This document shows, one piece after another, positions 51,868-60,493 of a stretch of 64,000 nt of DNA. The stretch is from positions 1-64,000 of the forward strand of contig CAUJJW010000003.1 of NCBI GenBank assembly GCA_963205105.1, given 5' to 3'. A program made the position numbers and the translations under genes. This DNA comes from Verrucomicrobiota bacterium. Lineage in GTDB: Bacteria > Verrucomicrobiota > Verrucomicrobiia > Limisphaerales > CAIMTB01. Within the stretch, counting starts at the first letter, position 1; every line of letters begins with the position of its first letter. A model generated the notes under the pieces. It made no database searches and was not told where the DNA came from. It saw nothing but the letters and a program-made list of their open reading frames with translations.

Positions 51868-51962
51868 TTTTGGACAGGATTCACAGGATGAACAGGATGC
51901 CCAAGAACCCAAACATGACGGCAATTCATCCTGATCAACGAGTTCATCCTGACAAAAACAGG
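51868..51962. repeat. Intergenic inverted repeat family C
   Basis: The left arm TTTTGGACAGGATTCACAGG (51868-51887) continues with GAACAGGATG; the right arm TTCATCCTG...TTCATCCTGACAAAAA (to 51962) is its imperfect inverse. GGATTAACAGGAT-type repeats are common in spacers of Planctomycetes and Verrucomicrobia (recalled, not checked). Together with B copy 3 it fills 51643-52004. Confidence 0.6.
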
Positions 51963-52004
51963 GCCGTGTCCCCCGACAACACGGAGATGCGCCCTCGCCC
52001 CCAC

Positions 52005-52733
52005 CTAACGAAGCCGCGGATCCCGCGACCACGCCACATGACCATCCAACCAGAGCCGGTTCCGGCCCTTGGCGTGCGCCGCCCAGCCTCGCAGCGCGTC
52101 GTCCACTCCCGGTGCGGCAGCCGGGAAATAAACATCCACGGCAAATTCCACTTCAGAAACCCCGCTCGGCGTTCCGACCACCGGATTCTTGGCTTCCAGG
52201 AGTTCCTGCATGACTCCGTCCCGCCGTTTGCCCCAGAAGTTGTCGAGTGCCACCGGGTCGTCGATCCGATCAAAGCGCCACATCCAGTATCGGACGGGCG
52301 GTTGATTGGTCTGGGCGAATTGCCGGGTCATTTCCACGTCCAGATGGCGGCGCCCCAGGAGGCTGGGACACTGCCAGATCGCGGAAGCCGGCAGTTCATT
52401 GGTCAACGCCAACGGCGCCCAGCCCGCCCGCGGATCGCTGGTCGGCCAGCCCGCCCACGGCTTGAAGCCACCGGGCAACGAGGCCTTCAAATCCCGTCGG
52501 TCGGGGAACCGTTCCTCGTGATCGCCGAGGTAGATTTCCCAGGCCAGACCGATCTGTTTGAGATTGGAGCGACAGGAGGTCGCCTGGGCCTGGGCCTTGG
52601 CACGTCCCAGTGCGGGCAGGAGCATCGACGCCAGAATGGCGATGATGGCGATCACCACCAGCAGCTCGATGAGCGTGAAACCGCGTCGGACGCGAGCAGA
52701 GTCGCCGGGAGGATGGAAGCGTAGGCAGATCAT
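52005..52733 (-). CDS. Pseudopilin with H-x9-DG tail, translationally coupled to a quinoprotein
   Basis: 242 residues. A basic leader is followed by [18 protein letters not shown] and [11 protein letters not shown]; prepilin peptidase would cut after the Gly. Near the end, [16 protein letters not shown] is the H-x9-DG-type motif. Its ATG shares 4 bp with the stop of the quinoprotein gene (52730-52733), an unusual coupling for a pseudopilin. Such solitary pseudopilins have no assigned function. Confidence 0.88.
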   Translation of the reverse strand: MICLRFHPPGDSARVRRGFTLIELLVVIAIIAILASMLLPALGRAKAQAQATSCRSNLKQIGLAWEIYLGDHEERFPDRRDLKASLPGGFKPWAGWPTSDPRAGWAPLALTNELPASAIWQCPSLLGRRHLDVEMTRQFAQTNQPPVRYWMWRFDRIDDPVALDNFWGKRRDGVMQELLEAKNPVVGTPSGVSEVEFAVDVYFPAAAPGVDDALRGWAAHAKGRNRLWLDGHVAWSRDPRLR

Positions 52734-54898
52734 TCGGACGGCAGAGCGAACGCGACATAGGCGTCCCCGCTCTTGGTACCCAGTTTACCGCCCCCACAGG
52801 CAATCACGACGAACTGCCTTCCGCCCACCGAATACGTCGACGGCGTGGCATACCCGCCGGCCGGCAACGGCGCCTGCCAAAGCACCTGGCCCGTTCGCGC
52901 ATCGAACGCGCGAATGCGCTCATCCTTGGACGCCGCGATGAACACGAGCCCACCCGCCGTCACCACCGGCCCGCCATAGTTTTCCGTGCCCGTCGGCGGC
53001 ACTCCTTGCGCCGTCAGCTCGGGAACTTCACCGAGTGGCACCTGCCAGGCGATTTCGCCGCGGTTCAAGTCGATGGCCGCCAGTGTGCCCCAGGGTGGCT
53101 TGATCGCCGGATACCCGTCCGGATCCGTCCACCGATTGTAGCCGGTGTGACCGTACGGAGCGCGGATCAGGGCTGCCGACACCGGTGGCTCCGGATGCCG
53201 TTCCACCGCGGGCGCGCTCCGATCGGGCGCCGGCTCCTGAATACCCAGCAGCAGGCGCGCGAGCCCGCGACGTTCGGGTTCCGCCAGGAAGCTGAAGGAA
53301 GGCATCGTTCCCCTGCCCGTGGCGAGAAGTTGAACGATGTCGTCCTCCTTCAACCGTTCACCGACGTTGATGAGCGGCGGAATGTTCCGTCCCAACTCGC
53401 CCTTGCGATCGATGCCGTGACAGGCGGCGCAGACCGCGTTGTAGAACTGCTCGGGGGTACCGAGGTTGCCCTCTCCTCCCGCTGCCGCGGTGGGGACCAT
53501 TTGGAGAATCCAGGGCATCTCGTTGGAATTCACATACAGCCACCCGGACGCCGGATCGAAACCCGCCCCGCCCCACTCCGCTCCGCCATCAAAGCCGGGA
53601 AACACGATGGAACCGTTGGTGCTCGGAGGCAGCCAGGGTTGGTGAGCCAGGATCTGCCGCCACCGGGCGAACACTGCCGCACGGGCCTCCGGAGTGCGAT
53701 CGGTCACGATGTCCTCGGACAGGAATTGTCGCGCGAACGGCGGTGGTTTCAAAGGCACCGGCTGGGTCGGCCATGCGGATTCCCCCATCAACGCCGAAGG
53801 TGGCACCGGCCGTTCCTCGATCGGAAACAACGATCGCCCGGTCTCCCGCTCGAAGACATACACGTGTCCCGACTTCGTGGTCTGGGCGACGGCGTCCACG
53901 TTCTTTCCCTCGTGCCGAACGGTCACCAAGGTGGGTGGCGCCGGAAAATCCCGATCCCAAAGATCGTGATGCACCGCCTGAAAATGCCAGAGCCGCTTTC
54001 CGGTGCGCGCATCCAGCGCCAGCAGGCAATTCGCAAACAGGTTCTGTCCGATCCGATCGCCGCCCCAGAAATCGAAGGCAGGCGAACCGGTCGGCACAAA
54101 CACGATGCCGCGCGTTTCGTCCACCGCCATGCCGGCCCAGCAGTTGGCGCCGCCCGCCGTCTTCCAGGCGTCCGGTGGCCAGGTCTCATAGCCGTATTCG
54201 CCCGGATGCGGAATGGTGCGGAACGTCCACACGATCTTGCCCGTTCGCACATCGAAGGCGCGGATATGGCCCGGGGAAGCCGGGCCCGGTCCTTCGGAAA
54301 CCCGGGTGGGAAGAATCAGCAGGTCCTGAAACAGTGCCCCGGGTGTGTTCCCCAGAACGAACTGTTCTTCCACCGGTCGATCCAGACCTTCGCGGATGTC
54401 CACCTGGCCGTCCTTGCCGAAGCCCGAAATCCGACGACCGGTGACCGCGTCCACCGCGTGCAACGCCTGACCTGCAGTGAACAGGATGCGTTTCTCGTCA
54501 CCGTTTTTCCAAAAAACCACCCCGCGATTCACCCCCATCGCGTTGTTGCCCTTCATTCCCTCGAACGGGTCGAACCGCCAAAGCTCGCGCCCGCTCGCCG
54601 CATCCAACGCCACCAGCTTGAGGGTGGGCGTGGTTCCATAAAGGACGCCCTCCACGATCACCGGATTGCACTGGATCTGGGACCGGTTCTGCGGACTCGC
54701 ATCGCCGCTGCGGAAGGTCCACGCCATCTGCAGCCGACGGACGTTGCCCGTGTGCACCTGACTCAAGGCGGAGTAGTGGCGTTGCCCGGGATCCCCCAGG
54801 GCAACCGGCCAATCCGCCGAGTTTCCCCAGCCGTTCCTGCCGATTCCAATGGCCAGACTGCCCGCGAGCAGGGAGAGAAACACGGAACGCGAGATCAT
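52730..54898 (-). CDS. PQQ-dependent dehydrogenase with inserted cytochrome c domain
   Basis: 722 residues from the ATG at 54898. A signal peptide ([16 protein letters not shown]) precedes an eight-bladed propeller of the glucose/quinate dehydrogenase branch: [53 protein letters not shown] and the closing [16 protein letters not shown]. Around residue 495 a cytochrome c insertion carries CAACH. Such enzymes oxidise sugars or alcohols in the periplasm and pass electrons through the haem to the respiratory chain. No PQQ biosynthesis gene is in the window. It lies 51 bp after cutA. Confidence 0.88.
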   Translation of the reverse strand: MISRSVFLSLLAGSLAIGIGRNGWGNSADWPVALGDPGQRHYSALSQVHTGNVRRLQMAWTFRSGDASPQNRSQIQCNPVIVEGVLYGTTPTLKLVALDAASGRELWRFDPFEGMKGNNAMGVNRGVVFWKNGDEKRILFTAGQALHAVDAVTGRRISGFGKDGQVDIREGLDRPVEEQFVLGNTPGALFQDLLILPTRVSEGPGPASPGHIRAFDVRTGKIVWTFRTIPHPGEYGYETWPPDAWKTAGGANCWAGMAVDETRGIVFVPTGSPAFDFWGGDRIGQNLFANCLLALDARTGKRLWHFQAVHHDLWDRDFPAPPTLVTVRHEGKNVDAVAQTTKSGHVYVFERETGRSLFPIEERPVPPSALMGESAWPTQPVPLKPPPFARQFLSEDIVTDRTPEARAAVFARWRQILAHQPWLPPSTNGSIVFPGFDGGAEWGGAGFDPASGWLYVNSNEMPWILQMVPTAAAGGEGNLGTPEQFYNAVCAACHGIDRKGELGRNIPPLINVGERLKEDDIVQLLATGRGTMPSFSFLAEPERRGLARLLLGIQEPAPDRSAPAVERHPEPPVSAALIRAPYGHTGYNRWTDPDGYPAIKPPWGTLAAIDLNRGEIAWQVPLGEVPELTAQGVPPTGTENYGGPVVTAGGLVFIAASKDERIRAFDARTGQVLWQAPLPAGGYATPSTYSVGGRQFVVIACGGGKLGTKSGDAYVAFALPSE

Positions 54899-54949
54899 GG
54901 TGGCGCCCAGTGTGCCCGGCACCCGCCCAAACTCCAGCCTCCGACCCCA

Positions 54950-55279
54950 TCAATCCGCAGTGCTCGCGTCGATCCAGTCGAGGTACAATTCGCTGCCGGC
55001 CTTCAGCGCCGTGACCACGAACTCAGGAGTCTCGAAGGGATGAACTTCCCGAACCAGCTGTTCCAAGGTCTTCAGCCGATGCTGGGTGGTCTTCATCAGA
55101 AGCAGAAGTTCGCGGCCCGTCTCGATCCTGCCCTTCCACCAGTACTGCGATTCCACCCCCGGCACGATGTTCACACAAGCCGCGGCTTTGGCCGAGAGCA
55201 CCGCCTTCGCCACCCGCCGCGCGGTAACCCGATTCGGAACGGTCACCCACACCATCACGTGCGTTCGGGTGGCTTTCAT
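54950..55279 (-). CDS. cutA: CutA divalent-cation tolerance protein
   Basis: 109 residues, trimeric family. The signature pattern runs from VMVWVTVPNR through KAAACVNIVPGVESQYWW and LLLLMKTTQHRL to REVHPFETPEF and LDWIDA. CutA was linked to copper tolerance, but its molecular role is unclear. It shares 4 bp with the mnmA stop, so it is translated with mnmA. Confidence 0.95.
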   Translation of the reverse strand: MKATRTHVMVWVTVPNRVTARRVAKAVLSAKAAACVNIVPGVESQYWWKGRIETGRELLLLMKTTQHRLKTLEQLVREVHPFETPEFVVTALKAGSELYLDWIDASTAD

Positions 55280-56385
55280 GCCGCGACGTTCTCAGCCCGG
55301 CTTCGCGAAATCCAACCACCGCCCAGCACCACCTCGCCGTCGTAAAACACACAAGCCTGACCGGGCGTGATAGCCCGCTGGGGCTCGTGGAAGCGCACCA
55401 CCGCCGTGCCGCCCGGCCCGGACCGGATGGTCGCGCGCGTGCCGGCGTGGTTGTAGCGGATCTTCACCAATGCCTCGATTTCCGACGGCGGTTCCTCGCT
55501 GAAGATCCAGTTGCAGCGTTCGGCCACCAGTGAGTCCCGTTCCAGGTCCGCCTCATCCCCCACCACTACCCGGTTCCGCACCGCATCCAGATCGAGCACA
55601 TACAACGGTTTGGCCGCCGCGATGCCAATGCCGCGGCGCTGGCCAATGGTGAAAAATTCAATGCCATCGTGGTGGCCCAGCACCTTTCCGGTCAGATCCA
55701 CAATCTCCCCGCGATGCTTTTCCACCAGTTTGGCCTGCTGAAGGAAGCGCCCGTAGTCGTTGTCCGGCACGAAGCAGATCTCCATGCTCTCTTCCTTGTC
55801 CGCGGTCTTGAGTGCCGATTCCCGCGCGATATCCCGCGTGTCGGCCTTCGTCAGTTCTCCCAGGGGAAAGCACGTGCGGGCGAGCTGCTCCTGCCGCAGG
55901 GAAAACAGGAAATAGCTCTGGTCCTTGCGCAGATCCTTCCCTCGCTTCAGCAGGTAACGCCCGGTCGCAGGATCCCGCTCCACCCGGGCGTAATGCCCGG
56001 TCGCCACTTTGTCCGCCCCGAGACTCTTCGCCCGTCGCAGGAGGGTGCCAAACTTCAGCTTTTCATTGCACATCACACACGGATTAGGCGTGCGCCCGGC
56101 GCGGTACTCATCGGCGAAGTACTGCACAACTTCCCGCTGAAAATCCTCCGCTTCATCCACCAGGTAGAACGGGATGCCCAACCGATGCGCCACCGCCCGC
56201 GCGTCCGCCACCGCCTGCGGACCGCAGCATTTGTCCTCGGCCCGGGACACGCAGTCCTGAGGCCACAGCTTCAACGTGATCCCCACCACATCGAAACCCT
56301 GCTCCAGTAAAAGTGCCGCCGCCGCCGATGAATCGACGCCGCCGCTCATTCCAATCACCACCCGTTCGCGTTCCTGACCCGACAT
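55276..56385 (-). CDS. mnmA: tRNA 2-thiouridine(34) synthase
   Basis: 369 residues from the ATG at 56385. MnmA adenylates and thiolates U34 in Lys, Glu and Gln tRNAs. The PP-loop is GMSGGVDSS (residues 12-20); the catalytic cysteines lie in TPNPCVMCNEKLKFG and MEICFVPDNDY. The D-C-(P)K pair is present. A 14-codon upstream extension has no conserved character. It leads mnmA-cutA. Confidence 0.96.
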   Translation of the reverse strand: MSGQERERVVIGMSGGVDSSAAAALLLEQGFDVVGITLKLWPQDCVSRAEDKCCGPQAVADARAVAHRLGIPFYLVDEAEDFQREVVQYFADEYRAGRTPNPCVMCNEKLKFGTLLRRAKSLGADKVATGHYARVERDPATGRYLLKRGKDLRKDQSYFLFSLRQEQLARTCFPLGELTKADTRDIARESALKTADKEESMEICFVPDNDYGRFLQQAKLVEKHRGEIVDLTGKVLGHHDGIEFFTIGQRRGIGIAAAKPLYVLDLDAVRNRVVVGDEADLERDSLVAERCNWIFSEEPPSEIEALVKIRYNHAGTRATIRSGPGGTAVVRFHEPQRAITPGQACVFYDGEVVLGGGWISRSRAENVAA

Positions 56386-56494
56386 GGCCGGGCAACCTAG
56401 GAGCAGCGGCGAATGCTGTAAAGCCATGCTCCCGACCGAAGCTCAGTCCGCGACCACCGCGGCCGGCAGCGTTCTCGATGGACGCCCCATGAAC

Positions 56495-56600
56495 CTCCCG
56501 TCCTCCCGTCCTCTCGTCATCTCGTCATCGTAATCCTACTCCTCATCGTAATCCCCCCGCCTCCCCCGGTTCATGGTCCGTGAGCAGGTCGACTTCAAAC
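56495..56600. repeat. Low-complexity direct-repeat tract and partial B-tail
   Basis: Short iterations of TCCTCCCGTCC, TCTCGTCATC and CATCGTAATCC (56495-56555) followed by CGGTTCATGGTCCGTGAGCA, a match to the tail of repeat B copies 2 and 3. It occupies most of the spacer between mnmA and hemW; I see no gene in it. Confidence 0.5.
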
Positions 56601-57866
56601 CAGAGACTTCCCCAACTTCCGGTCCATGAATCCATCAAATCGCCGCACCTCCCCGTCCGCGTCGGGACGGAGAAACTCGCTGCCCGCCGCGTCGGCGAAC
56701 CGAAGCCCCTCCGCTGTCAGCCGAAACCCCGCGTCGTCCATGGATCCCCATCCCTTGGCCACCAATTCCCTCATATCGGTCTGCCATTCCGTCCGGAGAT
56801 CAAAACCCGTGGCCTGTTGAAAGGCCGCCCACGGCCACCCCACCTGCATGCGGAGACCGAAGGCGGCAATCTCACCCGCCCGGGCCAGCGGGGTCAGGCG
56901 TTCCTCCCAATCCACTGCCCGTTCACCGGCCTCGATGCGTTCACAATACCGCTGCGTGTTGGCGACATTCCGATATCTCCAGCCATCGTGAAACCCCGAT
57001 GCACTGGGGCCAAGGGCCACGTAAGCGCCTCCCCGCCAGTAGTTGACGTTGTGGCGGCACGCTTCCGACGGAATCACCATCCCGGGCGGTTGGCTCGAAG
57101 TCTCCGCGGGCAAGGCCGATGGCCGATGACGGGCAAAGTTGGCGACTTCGTAAGGGTGAAACCCTGCGTCGCAGGCGGCCCTCACCAATTCCTCGAACAT
57201 GGAGTCCGTGAGGGCTTCATCGACATCGAATTCCCCCGCCTTCAACTGCTCGTACAACGGGGTATCCTCTTCGTAGATCACCTCGTAACAGGAGAGGTGC
57301 TCGCTCCCCATCGCCAAGGCTTCGTGCAGGGTGGCCTGCCAGATCTCCAGAGTCTGGCCCGGGATGCCAAACATCAGGTCCAGATTGATCCTTTCGAAAC
57401 CGGCGGTCCTCAGCACGTCGTAGGACCGGAAAACCATGTCCCGGCTATGGACCCGCCCCAACCGATCCAGCAGACCTTCGTCCAGGGATTGCACCCCCAT
57501 GGAGACGCGGTTCACGCCCGCGGATCGCAGCAGACGTGCTTTGTCGAGGGAGACGGTGGCTGGATTGCACTCCACCGTCCATTCGCCCGCTCCGAGAAGT
57601 TGATGGGTACGGAATGCCTCGAAGACGGTTTCCCACTGGCGGAGTGTCAGCAGCGAAGGCGTTCCACCACCGAAGAAGACCGTGGACGGAGGAGTCGCAA
57701 TCTCGGCCCGCCGCAGCGCGAGTTCACGAACCAGACTCGCGACATACCGATTCACCAACGCCCCATCCGCAGCGGTCGAGTAGAACGCACAGTACTCGCA
57801 CTTCTGCGAACAAAACGGAACGTGGATGTACAAACTTCCCGCCGGGGATGTGGCTCCGTCTCGCAT
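56595..57866 (-). CDS. hemW: Radical SAM haem chaperone HemW
   Basis: 423 residues from the ATG at 57866. The cluster motif is CSQKCEYCAF, preceded by LYIHVPF, with FFGGGTPSLL as the SAM-binding GGG. NLDLMFGIPGQT and LSCYEVIYEEDTPLY are typical, and a C-terminal HemN-like domain is present. It has only the three cluster cysteines followed by AF, as in HemW, not the fourth cysteine of HemN. Cold-shock and mnmA genes flank it. Confidence 0.93.
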   Translation of the reverse strand: MRDGATSPAGSLYIHVPFCSQKCEYCAFYSTAADGALVNRYVASLVRELALRRAEIATPPSTVFFGGGTPSLLTLRQWETVFEAFRTHQLLGAGEWTVECNPATVSLDKARLLRSAGVNRVSMGVQSLDEGLLDRLGRVHSRDMVFRSYDVLRTAGFERINLDLMFGIPGQTLEIWQATLHEALAMGSEHLSCYEVIYEEDTPLYEQLKAGEFDVDEALTDSMFEELVRAACDAGFHPYEVANFARHRPSALPAETSSQPPGMVIPSEACRHNVNYWRGGAYVALGPSASGFHDGWRYRNVANTQRYCERIEAGERAVDWEERLTPLARAGEIAAFGLRMQVGWPWAAFQQATGFDLRTEWQTDMRELVAKGWGSMDDAGFRLTAEGLRFADAAGSEFLRPDADGEVRRFDGFMDRKLGKSLV

Positions 57867-57974
57867 TCGTGCGAGACTAATCCCCGACCGTGCTCCGTCC
57901 AAGGAACCGTTTGCCGTGTCGCCGTGTGAACCGCCCTCTGAGCCGCTCAGCGAGGCGCTCGGCAATGGAACAGT

Positions 57975-58181
57975 TCAGGCAGCAGCGCGCTGGACGTTTT
58001 GCGCCTTGAGCCCCTTCTCGCTTTCGACCAGGTCGAATTCAACCAGTTCGCCCTCCTTCAAGGTTTTGAAACCGCCACCTTGAATGGAGGAATAATGCAC
58101 GAAGATGTCAGTGCCACCTTCGTTCGCAATGAAACCAAAGCCCTTCTTATTATCGAACCACTTCACATGACCGCTCGCCAT
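57975..58181 (-). CDS. Cold-shock domain protein (CspA family)
   Basis: 68 residues from the ATG at 58181. RNP1 is KGFGFIANE and RNP2 is DIFVHYSSI; the start is [12 protein letters not shown]. It binds single-stranded RNA and DNA. A long untranslated leader of about 130 nt is possible upstream, as for many cold-shock genes. Confidence 0.95.
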   Translation of the reverse strand: MASGHVKWFDNKKGFGFIANEGGTDIFVHYSSIQGGGFKTLKEGELVEFDLVESEKGLKAQNVQRAAA

Positions 58182-58316
58182 AACTACGGGTGGGGTTGGG
58201 AGTAGTATGTTGCCGAACACCCGGCTAATGGATGTCACTAGGTGAACCAGCTAAATCCTACATCCAACTTCACCGTACCGTTTGAAGGCTGTGAAGATGT
58301 ATGCCCGGGAACGCGC

Positions 58317-58347
58317 CTAGTAGATAAGGTGTATCAAAAATGGTCAA
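58317..58347 (-). promoter_or_regulatory. Weak candidate promoter for the cold-shock gene
   Basis: TTGACC (58347-58342) with TACTAG (58322-58317) on the minus strand, spacing 19 bp. It would leave about 130 nt of leader. The -10 match is weak and the spacing long. Confidence 0.25.
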
Positions 58348-58422
58348 GAACCCTCTCACACACCCGCGTTTACGCGCCGAGTCACCGTTTGACCCCTCTA
58401 GATTCATTCCCTAGCTTCGGGC

Positions 58423-59853
58423 GTGGCTTCCAGCCCTAGCCCGTCATCCACATCACCCGCCGCCCACCTGCTCGCGCAGTCCGGTCCCGAGGTCGCTCAA
58501 AGGATTCGATCCCTGCTCCCACCCGGCGGCCTTTTCGCCGATCAACATTGGCGCATCGCCCCCGGCCCCTTGGTGCTGTCCCCAAAGCTCGCCCAGGATC
58601 TCGAATCCCTCGGACGCGTCCTGCTTCAGTTTTACCGCAGTCTCCAAATCCTTTATCGCCGTTCCATCGAGGGAAAAGCCCCCGAATGGGTCGCTTCTCT
58701 GCTCGATCAGGGCAAACCCGCCGAACTGATCCAACTCCAACGCGACCCCGCCTTCCGACTCGAAACACCCCGCATCCTCCGACCCGACTTGCTGCTCACC
58801 GAGGAGGGTTTCGCCCTCACCGAACTCGACTCCGTCCCCGGCGGTGTCGGACTCACCACCTGGCTTTATCAGAGCTACGAAAATGCTTTAAGCGATCCTA
58901 CTGTATTTACTCACCTAGGGAATTCCGCTGGATCCCCAGTCACTTTTCTCGGCAACCGCAAGCGCATGCTAGAAGGGTTTGCCGGCATCTTCGGTACCGC
59001 CCCAAAGGTGCATCTCGTCGTTTCGAAGGAATCCGCCACCTACCGCCCTGAGATGCAGTGGCTGGCGGAGCAATTGCCGGATCGGCAAATGACGGTCCAA
59101 GACGAGCACTTCTCCGGATGGCAAGACGGTGATGCCGTCTATCGATTCTTCGAGTTGTTCGACCTTCCGAACATTCCCGCCGCCCGCGCTCTTTTCGCTG
59201 ATGCCCAGGCCAAGCGGGTGCGCGTCACCCCGCCGCCCAAGCCCTTGTTCGAGGAGAAACTGACCGCAGCGTTGCTGTGGAACCGCAATCTCCGGCCATT
59301 TTGGCGACAGGAGCTTGGGGAGGGCTTCCTCAAGCGCATGCAGGCCATCACGCCCTACAGTTGGGTCCTCGACCCGTCCCCGCTTCCCCCGCATGCCGCC
59401 TTCCCCGAAATCCAACTGACCGACTGGCAGCAGTTGAAGCAGTTGTCCCAGCGGGATCGGGACCTGATTCTCAAGATCTCGGGGTTCTCGGAGAACGCCT
59501 GGGGTTCGCGCGGCGTGTATCTGGGCTCCGATCTCAGCGCCGCGGACTGGTCTGCCGCGGTGGACACCGCACTGGCGGCGTGGCCGCAGTCCCCGTACGT
59601 GCTGCAGCGTTACCACAAGCCGCGGGTCGTGGACGGGAGTTGGTTCGATTTCGAGAAGAACGTGCTGATGCCGATGCCCAGCCGTGTGCGCCTTTGCCCC
59701 TATTACTTTGTTCATGGCGAAGGCGATGCCGCCCGACCGCACCTGGGCGGGGTGCTGGCCACGTTGTGTCCCGCGGACAAGAAGATCATCCACGGCATGC
59801 GTGACGCCGTGCTCGCTCCGTGCGCGATCGAAGCCCCACCCGTCGTGCCATGA
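58423..59853 (+). CDS. Conserved protein with ATP-grasp-like C-terminal half
   Basis: 476 residues from a GTG at 58423. The first half contains RPDLLLTEEGFALTELDS, like the acceptor region of circularly permuted ATP-grasp proteins. The second half has LILKISGFSENAWGSRGVYLG and YVLQRYHKPR, strands that would bind ATP and metal. Glutathionylspermidine-synthase-like and related peptide ligases share these features. The stop shares ATGA with marC, so the two are translated together. I do not know the substrate. Confidence 0.6.
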   Translation: MASSPSPSSTSPAAHLLAQSGPEVAQRIRSLLPPGGLFADQHWRIAPGPLVLSPKLAQDLESLGRVLLQFYRSLQILYRRSIEGKAPEWVASLLDQGKPAELIQLQRDPAFRLETPRILRPDLLLTEEGFALTELDSVPGGVGLTTWLYQSYENALSDPTVFTHLGNSAGSPVTFLGNRKRMLEGFAGIFGTAPKVHLVVSKESATYRPEMQWLAEQLPDRQMTVQDEHFSGWQDGDAVYRFFELFDLPNIPAARALFADAQAKRVRVTPPPKPLFEEKLTAALLWNRNLRPFWRQELGEGFLKRMQAITPYSWVLDPSPLPPHAAFPEIQLTDWQQLKQLSQRDRDLILKISGFSENAWGSRGVYLGSDLSAADWSAAVDTALAAWPQSPYVLQRYHKPRVVDGSWFDFEKNVLMPMPSRVRLCPYYFVHGEGDAARPHLGGVLATLCPADKKIIHGMRDAVLAPCAIEAPPVVP

Positions 59854-60482
59854 CCCTGTTCGAATACTGCCTGTTCGCCTTCAGTTCGCTGTTCGTGATC
59901 ATGGACCCGATCGCGACGGTGCCGGTGTTCCTGGCCATGACCCCGCATGACACCATGGAAAAGCGGGTTCGCATGGCGCGCATCGCCTGTCTGGTGGCCA
60001 CCGGGGTGCTGCTGGGGTTTGCCTTTGCCGGGCGGTGGGTGTTCGCGCTGCTCGGCATCACCATGCCGGCCTTCCAGATGGCGGCGAGCATCGTGCTCCT
60101 GCTGGTCGCCCTCGACATGCTCCGTGCGCAGCGTTCTCCGGTGAAGGAAAGTTCCGAGGAAACCACCGCCGCGGCCCAAAAGGACGACATTGCCATCACC
60201 CCTCTCGCGGTCCCCCTCCTGGCCGGTCCAGGCGCCATCTCGACCGCCATCCTGCTTCACAACAAGGCCGACACGTTTCCCAAAATCGCGGCCCTGCCCG
60301 TCGTCATCGTCGTGGTTTGCCTGGCGTCCTTCCTCATCTTCGCCCTGGGCGCCCGCACCGCCGGCTGGTTTGGACCCATCGCCATGAAGCTGGTGGAGCG
60401 ATTGATGGGACTGCTGCTCGCCGCCATCGCCTGCCAGTTTCTTCTCAACGCCCTCCGGGATTTGAAGCTGGTCGCGTTCTGA
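59850..60482 (+). CDS. MarC-family integral membrane protein
   Basis: 210 residues from the ATG at 59850 with six helices: FEYCLFAFSSLFVIMDPIAT, VLLGFAFAGRWVFALLGI and PLLAGPGAISTAILL are typical MarC segments, with the internal duplication around MDPIATVPVF and PLLAGPGAIS. Members have been called antibiotic-resistance or amino-acid transporters; the function is not settled. It overlaps the preceding gene by 4 bp and ends 11 bp before the convergent matrixin gene. Confidence 0.9.
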   Translation: MTLFEYCLFAFSSLFVIMDPIATVPVFLAMTPHDTMEKRVRMARIACLVATGVLLGFAFAGRWVFALLGITMPAFQMAASIVLLLVALDMLRAQRSPVKESSEETTAAAQKDDIAITPLAVPLLAGPGAISTAILLHNKADTFPKIAALPVVIVVVCLASFLIFALGARTAGWFGPIAMKLVERLMGLLLAAIACQFLLNALRDLKLVAF

Positions 60483-60493
60483 CCGCGCACCCT

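Noticed and set aside
53006-55345. 779-codon open frame on the plus strand opposite the quinoprotein and cutA
   Set aside because: High GC keeps the antisense frame open; the translation is Arg/His/Pro-rich without any family, while the minus strand codes two recognisable proteins.
56495-56560. CRISPR array
   Set aside because: The iterations are short, irregular and without spacers; no cas gene is present.
56580-57929. 449-codon plus-strand frame opposite hemW
   Set aside because: Antisense of an unambiguous radical SAM gene.
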